This document shows positions 1 to 6,073 of a DNA stretch of 18,211 bases, one piece after another. The stretch is taken from the NCBI GenBank assembly GCA_913042885.1, contig CAJWLW010000070.1:1-18211 (forward strand), given 5' to 3'. A model generated the notes under the pieces. That model ran no database searches. It was not told the DNA's origin and was given only the letters and a program-made list of their open reading frames with translations. Made by a program: the position numbers and the translations under genes. The stretch's first letter is position 1, and each line of letters opens with the position of its first letter. The stretch comes from an uncultured Lentisphaeria bacterium. GTDB taxonomy: Bacteria > Verrucomicrobiota > Lentisphaeria > JABSQK01 > CAJWLW01.

Positions 1-50
1 GAAATCGTGCTCTGCCCCCGAGTTCTCGCAACCTGATCCGCAGGAACGAT

Positions 51-104
51 ACCGGGCAGCAGCCGGTACTTGCGTTCATCAGTGCGTACTTCGATATTTT
101 CGGC
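51..104 (+). repeat. Fragment of a dispersed repeat (copy of 17853-17907)
   Basis: This 54-bp stretch is almost identical to 17853-17907: two substitutions and one missing G. Read as protein the shared part gives roughly TGQQPVLAFISAY followed by DIFG. In this copy the frame stays open across the shared part; the extra G in the 17.9 kb copy shifts its frame. It looks like a fragment of a protein-coding gene I do not recognise, present at both edges of the window. Confidence 0.7.
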
Positions 105-248
105 AGACTTGTCGGTCGCTCCTTCAGCGCATTAAGCAGCGTCATCCCGACTTTCTTCCTCGCCCACCTGCATTCTCCCAGCAGTACATTGCGCCTGGAA
201 ACGTCTACGGCAGAGTGTCGAATATGAAACGTCCAATTGCTTGACTTC

Positions 249-269
249 GCTGAGTCGCGACGACTAAGC
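249..269. promoter_or_regulatory. Imperfect palindrome upstream of xylulokinase, possible operator
   Basis: Arms GCTGAGTCG and CGACTAAGC flank the trinucleotide CGA and pair at 8 of 9 positions. The site lies about 110 bp before the xylulokinase start, and a TTGACT hexamer begins at 241, partly upstream of it. Sugar-kinase genes are often controlled by LacI- or GntR-type repressors that bind such sites. No regulator gene is present, so this is a guess from symmetry and position. Confidence 0.25.
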
Positions 270-379
270 TATGAATTGTCGAAAAGTCTCTGGATCATAG
301 GGAACGCCGATGTTATCACACCAACAACTCATACACGTTGCTATCCTGGTCGGCTTCGTTGCAGCTTGCGGGAGCAGTT

Positions 380-1825
380 ATGTATATTGGGGTTGATCTT
401 GGCAGCAGCGCGGTCAAGGCGGTTGCCGTGGACGAGACGGGGGCCTGTGTAGCCAGCCACAGCCGGCCGCTGACGATTTACCGCGGCCCCGGCGGGCAGG
501 CTGAACACCGGCCGGCAGACTGGGAATCGGAGGCTGGTGCGTGTTTGCGTGCGCTGACTGAGGAATTGGGAAAACAGGGACACGTGCCGGCTGCAATAGC
601 GGCAACCGGTCAGATGGACGGCCCCGTTCTTCTCGACGCCCATTTGCGACCGGTTGCACCGGTCCAGATGTGGTGTGACGCCCGTTGCGCCGCCCAGTGC
701 GAGGATATCGAGTCACGGATTCCTGCTCAGAAACTTCTCCAGATCACAGGGCACAGTGCAGTTACGGGGTACACGGCGCCGAAACTCATGTGGTTCGCCG
801 AACACGAGCCGGAGGTGTTGACCCGGTCGGCTCACCTGATTTTCCCGAAAGATTATCTTACTTTGCTGCTGTCTGGAACGGTGGGGTCGGACATTTCCGA
901 TGCCTCCAACAGCCTGCTGCTGGACGTGCGCAGCGGTTCGTGGGATGAATCGATCGTGTCTGCCCTTGGCCTGGATTCAGTGAACCTGCCGGATTTGTCC
1001 CGTTCTGCCGATGTGGTCGGGCATGTGTCCCGCCAGGGTGCAGAGTGGTCGGGGTTACCGCCCGGAATCCCGGTTGCCGCCGGGGCCGGCGATTCGATCG
1101 CTGCAGCTCTCGGTGCAGGGTTGACGGATTCGTCACGGCTGCAGATCGTGGTGGGATCAGCGGGCAATGTCAACTGTGTCCTCGATCGCCCGATTATCGA
1201 CAGCCGAGGGCGGGTCCACACCGGGTTCTTTGTCGATTCCGAGCATTGGATCTGCACCGGTGTGCTGCAGTCAGCGGGCGCATCGATTCAATGGTGGTCC
1301 GATGTATTGGATATGCCGCTCGATGAGATGGTGGCGGAGGTCGAGGGTGTGGGGCCGTCGGGCGTTTTCTTTGCTCCGTATCTGGCGGGTGAGCGTACGC
1401 CCCACCTCGACGCCCGGGTGCGTGGAGGCTTTGTCGCGCTCGAAGGTTCCACGAGCCGCGCCGACATGACCCGGGCTGTGCTGAATGGCGTGGCGTGTTC
1501 GTTCCGGGACGCGGCGCAGGTTTTCGCTGAACTGGGTGTACATGCAAACGAAATTTCGATCACCGGCGGCGCCGCGCGCAACGAGACGATTTGCCGGCTG
1601 ATCGCAAACGTTATGCAGAAGTCGCTCACGCGGATCGATGCAGATGTGACGGCGATGGGTGCCGCGATGCTGGCAGCCTGTGCCGCCGGCCGCTTCCTGA
1701 GCTGGCAGGACGCAGCCGCAGCCTGGCCTGCGTCGGGCGAGGTGTTCGCTCCGGAAAATGCGGCGATTCACGAAGAAGCCTACCAGCAGTTTCGCCGGTT
1801 ATATCCGCGTCTGGCAGGATGGTGA
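380..1825 (+). CDS. xylB: Xylulokinase (FGGY carbohydrate kinase)
   Basis: Predicted cytoplasmic kinase that phosphorylates D-xylulose with ATP, feeding xylose carbon into the pentose phosphate pathway. Seen in the 481-residue product: N-terminal phosphate-binding loop DLGSS (6-10), the substrate-side segment GQMDG (77-81; xylulokinases usually have GQMHG), SDISDASNS (170-178), and the catalytic aspartate in GAGDSIAAALGAG (Asp238). A second ATPase-fold signature follows in the C-terminal half, around GGAARNETIC. Length is normal for XylB. I chose ATG380 because GGGAG lies about 9 bases upstream and the protein then begins right before the phosphate loop; an in-frame ATG at 338 would add 14 unlike residues. 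It converges on the threonine aldolase gene with only 35 bp between stops. Other FGGY substrates, such as ribulose, cannot be fully excluded. The GH39 gene in this window could be a source of xylose. Confidence 0.88.
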   Translation: MYIGVDLGSSAVKAVAVDETGACVASHSRPLTIYRGPGGQAEHRPADWESEAGACLRALTEELGKQGHVPAAIAATGQMDGPVLLDAHLRPVAPVQMWCDARCAAQCEDIESRIPAQKLLQITGHSAVTGYTAPKLMWFAEHEPEVLTRSAHLIFPKDYLTLLLSGTVGSDISDASNSLLLDVRSGSWDESIVSALGLDSVNLPDLSRSADVVGHVSRQGAEWSGLPPGIPVAAGAGDSIAAALGAGLTDSSRLQIVVGSAGNVNCVLDRPIIDSRGRVHTGFFVDSEHWICTGVLQSAGASIQWWSDVLDMPLDEMVAEVEGVGPSGVFFAPYLAGERTPHLDARVRGGFVALEGSTSRADMTRAVLNGVACSFRDAAQVFAELGVHANEISITGGAARNETICRLIANVMQKSLTRIDADVTAMGAAMLAACAAGRFLSWQDAAAAWPASGEVFAPENAAIHEEAYQQFRRLYPRLAGW

Positions 1826-1860
1826 AATCTGATCGGCAACCACAATCGACGCAGGCATCG

Positions 1861-2904
1861 TCAGCCAACGAGGCTGTCCATTGCCGTGCGAATTCGATCC
1901 AGCGCCTCGTCGATTACCGTCCGACCATGATCGTGGGTGGGGACCAGACGGACCTGTGACGGCGGGCGGCCGGAGACTTCGACGCCGTATTCCTGCCAAA
2001 GCGAGATAATGCGTGCGGTGTCGAGTCCGGGGCCGACGAGGTCGACATTGACCATGTTGGTTTCCACCGTTTCCAAGTCCACGTCGAGGCCGTCGATGCG
2101 GCACAGATGTTTCGCCAGATAACGGGCATTCGCATGGTCGTCCGCCAACCGGTCCACCATCGTCTCCAGCGCCACGATCCCGGCGGCGGCGATTATGCCG
2201 GCCTGCCGCATGCCGCCGCCAATGCGACGGCGGGCGAAGTTGGCCCCGGCGATGAACTCCCGGCTGCCGACCAGCACCGAGCCCAATGGGCAGCAGAGAC
2301 CCTTGGACAAGCAAAACATGAGGGTGTCCACATCCTCAGCATAGGCAGCCGCCGGTACACCGGAGGCCACGGAGGCGTTCAGGATGCGGGCGCCGTCCAG
2401 GTGAATCCGCAGTCCGTGGTCACGGGCCACGGCACACAGTTCTCTGTGCAGGGCCAGCGGCACCACGCGGCCGCCGCTGCGGTTGTGGGTATTCTCCAGG
2501 CAAAGCAGGCGGGGGACCGGGCAGTGCAGGTTTTTTTTGCGAATGGCCGCCGCCAGTTCGCCCGGGGCCATCATCCCCTTGTGACTCGGCACCGGCATGG
2601 GAGACAGGCCCGCAACGTTGGCGAAGCCGCCGCCTTCGTGCTGATAGAGATGGCTGGACGAGTCAATCAAGACTTCATCGCCCGGCCGGCCGTGGCACAT
2701 CAGCGCCACCAGGTTACCCATGGTGCCGCTGAGAACGAGCATGGCCGCTTCTTTCCCCATCAGGTCCGCAGCCATTTCCTCGAAACGCTTTACGGTGGGA
2801 TCCTTGCCATAGGTGTCGTCCCCCAATTCGGCGGCACGGATGGCATCCAGCATCTCTTCGGTGGGAAGCGTCTGGGTGTCGCTGTAAAGATTGATCGGTT
2901 TCAA
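1861..2904 (-). CDS. ltaE: Low-specificity L-threonine / allo-threonine aldolase
   Basis: Fold-type I PLP enzyme predicted to cleave L-threonine or L-allo-threonine to glycine and acetaldehyde. The 347-residue product matches the family length. Visible family features: N-terminal LYSDTQTLPT (6-15), GDDTYGKDPTV (28-38), HEGGG (89-93) in the substrate region, HLDGARI (168-174) with the aspartate that contacts the PLP nitrogen, and CLSKGLCCPLGS (198-209) with the Schiff-base lysine Lys201. The only suitable start is a TTG preceded by a weak GAGA element; no ATG precedes residue 1 in frame. It lies opposite xylulokinase and shares no operon with it. Upstream (2905-3150) no promoter stands out. 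The symbol ltaE is used for the family; stereospecificity cannot be read from the sequence. Confidence 0.9.
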   Translation of the reverse strand: MKPINLYSDTQTLPTEEMLDAIRAAELGDDTYGKDPTVKRFEEMAADLMGKEAAMLVLSGTMGNLVALMCHGRPGDEVLIDSSSHLYQHEGGGFANVAGLSPMPVPSHKGMMAPGELAAAIRKKNLHCPVPRLLCLENTHNRSGGRVVPLALHRELCAVARDHGLRIHLDGARILNASVASGVPAAAYAEDVDTLMFCLSKGLCCPLGSVLVGSREFIAGANFARRRIGGGMRQAGIIAAAGIVALETMVDRLADDHANARYLAKHLCRIDGLDVDLETVETNMVNVDLVGPGLDTARIISLWQEYGVEVSGRPPSQVRLVPTHDHGRTVIDEALDRIRTAMDSLVG

Positions 2905-3150
2905 GTCGATCTCGTTTGGGTTAATGCCGTTCGTGAAGTCCAGAAGCCTGGGAGCTTGTACAGACAGTGCTGTGAAACTGGTTATTTTTCAAGTCACAGT
3001 CCGTCGGGACACCTGGGGGCAGTCCCTGAAGGCGGACACCGTGCTTCTGGCATCTTCAGCGGCGAACGCATGTCGGCAAGCCGCGGTTTTCCCTGGCGCC
3101 ACCGACCTGCTGGACGCCGATCCAGGTGTCCCGGCCGAGCGCGCCGATAT
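2905..3150. other. Intergenic stretch with degraded sequence
   Basis: No intact gene is visible. The plus strand has open frames with no recognisable motif that lead into the short-chain dehydrogenase fragment at 3151. CTGTGA and TCACAG arms at 2971-3000 can pair across 18 bases, but they do not form a standard operator. Confidence 0.4.
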
Positions 3151-3236
3151 GTCCCCGCAGACATCCGCGACGAGCCGGCCGTGGCGGGACTGATGGACGG
3201 ACTGGATTCGCTGGACGTGCTGGTCAATAACGCGGC
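3151..3236 (+). pseudogene. Short-chain dehydrogenase/reductase (SDR) fragment
   Basis: About 28 codons read VPADIRDEPAVAGLMDGL and then DSLDVLVNNA. This is the SDR segment running from the aspartate that contacts the adenine ring to the NNAG motif. The upstream Gly-rich cofactor motif and the downstream YxxxK catalytic motif are absent. At about 3232 the frame passes straight into the 17.9 kb repeat (AAHGVEVWAL), so this is a chimeric junction, not a working gene. The shared bases at the junction (GCGG) suggest joining at a short homology. Assignment rests on a short but characteristic stretch. Confidence 0.6.
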
Positions 3237-3297
3237 GCACGGCGTCGAGGTATGGGCCTTAACAGCGGAGCGGCAGTAATGAAAACACCGTGGGGAT
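3232..3297 (+). repeat. Second fragment of the dispersed repeat (copy of 17947-18016)
   Basis: The first 26 bases are identical to 17947-17972. After a diverged stretch, a shared ATGAAAAC and TGGGGAT follow. In both places the protein frame reads AAHGVEVWAL and then leads into an ATGAAAAC start-like sequence. Together with 51-104, the window holds two separate pieces of what is one continuous unit at 17.85-18.02 kb. Confidence 0.75.
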
Positions 3298-3303
3298 GCT
3301 CCC

Positions 3304-3612
3304 ATGCAAGCGCGCTCGACAAATTTTAAAAAATGGCGACCTTCGACTTGTATCTGCACCTCCCCGCCACATTATATCGGTGATTGTCCGCGAGCGAGAC
3401 TTCGGAGTCATTCGGACTATCTAACGGAAGAGGGCCTCGGTGACGCTTTTCGCGCAATCCTAAGAATAGGCCCTGATGCAGGATATACTGTTCGGCCCAA
3501 AATTATGAAACAAAATCGACTATTACTAACCGCAGGGAACTGCTATGCGAATTTCTTCAGTTGGCAGAAGAATCCGGATGGAACCTACGTTGTTGGCTGG
3601 AAGAAAAAGTAG
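3304..3612 (+). CDS. Small hypothetical protein of an integron-like cassette
   Basis: Open frame of up to 102 codons, unrecognised. The C-terminal part is the most protein-like: KIMKQNRLLLTAGNCY, then FFSWQKNPDGTYVVGWKKK, basic at the end and without membrane segments. Its TAG stop lies directly against an attC-like site, the arrangement typical of integron gene cassettes. The start is unclear: ATG3304 lies just past the dispersed repeat and may not be native, while ATG3505 would give only 35 residues. Neither has a good ribosome site. AT content is clearly higher than in the flanking metabolic genes, as cassette genes often are. It may also be a broken gene. Confidence 0.4.
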   Translation: MQARSTNFKKWRPSTCICTSPPHYIGDCPRARLRSHSDYLTEEGLGDAFRAILRIGPDAGYTVRPKIMKQNRLLLTAGNCYANFFSWQKNPDGTYVVGWKKK

Positions 3613-3667
3613 GCCCAACAAGTCGGTGCAAGCAGCGTCGCTTCGCGCCTGAGCTATGACGTTCGGC
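3613..3667 (+). other. attC-like integron recombination site
   Basis: It begins with GCCCAAC (fits the R'' consensus RYYYAAC) directly after a stop codon and ends with GTTCGGC (R' consensus GTTRRRY, one deviation). The two ends pair except for one central position. Between them is the usual attC kind of core: AAGTCGGTGCAAGC, then CGCTTCGCG, then GAGCTATGAC. Length 55 bp is at the short end for attC sites. Integron integrases fold such sites as single-stranded hairpins and cut after the G of GTT. The next cassette would then start at 3662 with TTCGGC, which is exactly complementary to the box at 4025-4031. Confidence 0.68.
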
Positions 3668-3733
3668 ACCGCAGACAGGGTCGGCGGAATCGGACGTAAA
3701 AACAAAAGACCCTATAGTAAGGAGATGTGAAAA

Positions 3734-4012
3734 ATGGGAGACTTCCTGAAGTTCAAGAAGATGGTCACACCGATCATTATCCAAATCGCGTTCTGGTTTG
3801 GCATTGCGTTCGTGTTATGGAGCGGAGTGGATCTTGTGAAACAGTCGCTTGCTTTTGACGCGTCTCCCTGGCCGGGCATTCTGATGATTATACTCGGGCC
3901 GTTGGTCGTGAGAGTGTATTGCGAGGTGCTCATCGTTATCTTCAAGGTCAAAGACACGCTTGTAGAGACGCAGAACCTGCTCAAGGAAAGTCTCTATTCA
4001 GAAGCTGAATAG
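3734..4012 (+). CDS. DUF4282-type small membrane protein, probable cassette cargo
   Basis: A 92-residue protein with two hydrophobic segments, about residues 11-35 and 46-68, and short charged ends. The pattern FLKFKKMVTPIIIQ, a middle glycine-rich turn and GPLVVRVYCEVLIVIF followed by a DTLVE tail is that of the DUF4282 family, small inner-membrane proteins of unknown function. The start is well supported: AAGGAG at 3719-3724, nine bases before ATG. It is the only gene between two attC-like sites and so is probably the cargo of one integron cassette of roughly 430 bp. No own promoter is clear; cassette genes are often read from outside. Function unknown. Confidence 0.8.
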   Translation: MGDFLKFKKMVTPIIIQIAFWFGIAFVLWSGVDLVKQSLAFDASPWPGILMIILGPLVVRVYCEVLIVIFKVKDTLVETQNLLKESLYSEAE

Positions 4013-4024
4013 AGAGGGGTTAGA

Positions 4025-4090
4025 GCCGAACCAAGCCTTGCACAAGTATTTCTGGATGGCCGCGGCCATCCAGAAAACTGTGAAGGCGAC
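4025..4090 (+). other. attC-like site with lost right end
   Basis: GCCGAAC (4025-4031) is the exact reverse complement of GTTCGGC at 3661-3667, as expected for the two ends of one excisable cassette. After a CAA spacer, 4035-4039 pairs with 4083-4087 and 4041-4044 pairs with 4079-4082, leaving G4040 unpaired. One extrahelical base in the left L box is a hallmark of attC. The loop region is a 28-bp perfect palindrome. After GAC (4088-4090) a GTT box should follow, but AGCTATC is found, so the site seems broken at about the recombination point. Confidence 0.6.
4049..4076. repeat. Perfect 28-bp palindrome
   Basis: TTTCTGGATGGCCG is followed immediately by its exact reverse complement. It sits where the variable terminal structure of the second attC-like site would be. 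It is not followed by a T run, so it is not itself a good terminator. Confidence 0.9.
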
Positions 4091-4108
4091 AGCTATCGCC
4101 GGGTTTTT
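4085..4108 (+). terminator. Probable rho-independent terminator
   Basis: GGCGA pairs with TCGCC across the loop CAGCTA, followed by GGG and five T. It lies 70 bp after the DUF4282 stop codon and partly overlaps the right arm of the attC-like structure, so the two folds are alternatives. Confidence 0.45.
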
Positions 4109-4128
4109 ATTCCAAGAATATTTTCGCT

Positions 4129-4393
4129 TTGGACTCCGGTTCCTACGGACTCCGCTTCGGATGTATTGGCTGCGGCGGTATCGGGCGTGTTCATGTGCAC
4201 AACAGCCAGTTCGTACCGGGAACGACGGTGACAGCTTTCGCCGATATCGACCGGGCCAGGGGCGGAGACGTTTTGTGACACGTTTGGCGGGCGATATGCC
4301 ACCACCGATGCGCAGGATATTTTCCAGGATCCGGACCTCGATGCGGTACTCATCCACTTCCTTCATGGCTTCCCAACATGCTTGACACCATAA
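4129..4393 (+). pseudogene. Gfo/Idh/MocA-family oxidoreductase, N-terminal remnant
   Basis: Two frames together give the N-terminal NAD-binding fold of this family. The first has LRFGCIGCGGIGRVHVHN with the GxGxxG dinucleotide motif and then VTAFADID, the strand ending in the adenine-side acid. It stops at a TGA (4276-4278). The next frame continues with GGRYATTDAQDIFQDPDLDA and VLIH. A one-base shift near 4270 explains the break. The family's EKP motif and substrate domain are missing because the next gene begins at 4378. Such enzymes oxidise sugars or sugar derivatives with NAD(P). There is no start codon with a ribosome site. Confidence 0.75.
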
Positions 4394-5964
4394 AGGGCGC
4401 CCTGATCGTCTCCTGCCAGGCCGAATCGGGGTTTCCGCTGAACACCCCCGACCGCCTGGCGGCGCTGGCGGAGACCGCGATCATGGGCGGAGCCCGTGGC
4501 ATCCGCGCCAGCGGCCCGGAAAACATCATGGCCATCCGCGAACGGGTGTCCGTACCCGTGATCGGGATCTACAAGAAGGAATATCCGGGTTCCGAGGTCA
4601 TCATCACCCCGACCATGGATGAAGTCGAGGCTGTCGTCGCTGCAGGCGCAACGATCCTCGCCCTCGATGCCACCCGTCGAAGGCGCCCGAATGGATGCAG
4701 CTTTGCGGATCTCATGGGCGCTGTTCGCAGTCGGTTCGACATCCCGGTGATGGCCGACATCTCAACGCTCGAAGAAGGTGTGACTGCGGCGGCAAACGGC
4801 GTCGACATTCTGGCCCCGACTCTGGCCGGCTATACCTCATACAGTCGGCAACTGGTCGGGCCTGGGCCCGACCTGCAGTTGACGAAAGAACTCGTCCGCC
4901 TCGGTGTTCCCGTCATCGCCGAAGGCCGGCTGCAGACTCCGCAGGATGTCCGCGCGGCATTCGCTGCCGGTGTTCACGCGGTGGTGGTGGGGTCGATGAT
5001 CACCCGGCCGCATCTCATCACCCGGCACTTCCTGACCGGGGTACCCAAACCCAACACGCCGATCGGTGCCATTGACATCGGCGGCACCAAGATTGCCGCT
5101 GCGATATCGGCAGGCGTCGACTGGGTGGATCGTGAGAGGGCGCCGACACCTGCCGACGCTGACGCTGTGGTGAATACCGCCATCGACCTGCTGCAGCGGC
5201 TGATCCACCGCAACCGCATCGGGTCCCTGGCAGCAATCGGTGTTTCAACGGGTGGTGGGGTTGACCACGAGGGACGCATCGCATCGGCAACAGACATCAT
5301 GCCTGGTTTCGCGGGGACCGATCTGCGGACTGCGGTAGCCGATGCCTTCGGCGTGCCTGTCGGCGTCATGAACGACGGGCACGCAGCGGCACTGGCCGAG
5401 GCCGAAATCGGGGCCGGCAGCGGGTATGCCACGGTACTGGGCTTAACCATCGGCACCGGTCTGGGCGGCGGTATTGTCCATCACGGCGAACTGTACCGGG
5501 GAGGTTCCGGCCTGGCAGGCAGTGTCGGACACCTGATCATTGAACCGGGGGGACGCCCATGCAGCTGCGGCGGCACTGGCTGCGCAGAGGCCTATGTCAG
5601 CGGCGGCGGTCTGTTGCAGACATATAACGAAGCCGCGACGACTGCCGTGACGACAGCGACAGCGGTCGCCGAACTGGCGGCGGCCGGTGACGAGACTGCG
5701 GTACGTGCTGTTGCCGAAACGGGCCGCCGCCTCGGCCAGGCTATTGCTGCGGCAGCGGCGACGCTCGATCCCGACGTGGTGGTCGCAGGAGGAAGCGTGG
5801 CCACCCTGGGTGAGCCGCTGCTTGGGCCGGCTCGGGAGTTTCTGGCTGCAAACGGCTTTGCTGCCATTGCGAGCATTCCGATCCTCCCCGCCAGGCACGG
5901 CGCCGACGCCAGCCTGACCGGCGCGGCCCTCTTGGCAACACGGCTTGCCTGCGTTGACCAATGA
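4378..5964 (+). CDS. N-acetylmannosamine-6-phosphate 2-epimerase fused to ROK-family kinase
   Basis: A 528-residue bifunctional protein. Residues 1 to about 222 are a NanE-type barrel converting ManNAc-6-P to GlcNAc-6-P: GALIVSCQAESGFPL, catalytic lysine in GIYKKEYPGS (Lys66), ADIST (Asp127), and the acid in IAEGRLQTP (Glu182). Residues 229-525 are a ROK sugar kinase, presumably for ManNAc: AIDIGGTKIA (phosphate loop), catalytic Asp333 in MNDGHAAA, and a full zinc site with His385 plus the CSCGGTGC cysteines 395, 397 and 402. The linker is short (about residues 222-229). The two domains do successive steps, kinase then epimerase, of sialic acid or ManNAc breakdown. The gene starts inside the tail of the Gfo/Idh/MocA remnant and has no convincing ribosome site, so its original leader may be lost. 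The NanE N-terminus looks complete. Kinase substrate is inferred from the fusion partner. Confidence 0.88.
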   Translation: MLDTIKGALIVSCQAESGFPLNTPDRLAALAETAIMGGARGIRASGPENIMAIRERVSVPVIGIYKKEYPGSEVIITPTMDEVEAVVAAGATILALDATRRRRPNGCSFADLMGAVRSRFDIPVMADISTLEEGVTAAANGVDILAPTLAGYTSYSRQLVGPGPDLQLTKELVRLGVPVIAEGRLQTPQDVRAAFAAGVHAVVVGSMITRPHLITRHFLTGVPKPNTPIGAIDIGGTKIAAAISAGVDWVDRERAPTPADADAVVNTAIDLLQRLIHRNRIGSLAAIGVSTGGGVDHEGRIASATDIMPGFAGTDLRTAVADAFGVPVGVMNDGHAAALAEAEIGAGSGYATVLGLTIGTGLGGGIVHHGELYRGGSGLAGSVGHLIIEPGGRPCSCGGTGCAEAYVSGGGLLQTYNEAATTAVTTATAVAELAAAGDETAVRAVAETGRRLGQAIAAAAATLDPDVVVAGGSVATLGEPLLGPAREFLAANGFAAIASIPILPARHGADASLTGAALLATRLACVDQ

Positions 5965-6073
5965 ATCACGGGTATCGTGACGGGGGACGCACAGTCGTTG
6001 CAAAGTCATGTCCCGGAACAGTTGTTGACACGGAATGCTGCTGGGCGGTCAGCCCCCGCTGGGACACCAACTT

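Larger units (their letters stand above)
1..379. other. Upstream region without an intact gene
   Basis: I see no complete gene here. The short frame from 237 overlaps the xylulokinase start in another frame and resembles nothing. Positions 51-104 match 17853-17907 with two substitutions and one single-base indel (see the repeat entry). In the frame of that repeat the reading continues to about 230 as an unrecognised, probably degraded peptide. An imperfect palindrome lies at 249-269. Confidence 0.5.

Noticed and set aside
2971..3000. CTGTGA ... TCACAG arms as a CRP-type site
   Set aside because: CRP half sites are separated by 6 bases; here the spacing is 18. No conserved position relative to a gene start.
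2107..3279. 390-codon open frame on the plus strand opposite the threonine aldolase gene
   Set aside because: Composition is antisense-like (many His, Gln, Ala), with no family motif, and it overlaps a clear PLP enzyme on the other strand. Only its last 40 codons overlap the SDR and repeat fragments by accident of frame.
3419..3496. A third attC-like site: ATCTAAC at 3419-3425, GTTCGGC at 3490-3496, with AGGGCCT/AGGCCCT pairing between
   Set aside because: The two end boxes do not complement each other, the paired heptamer is nearly self-complementary, and the stretch lies in an open frame. Too weak to list as a feature, but worth including in a covariance-model scan.
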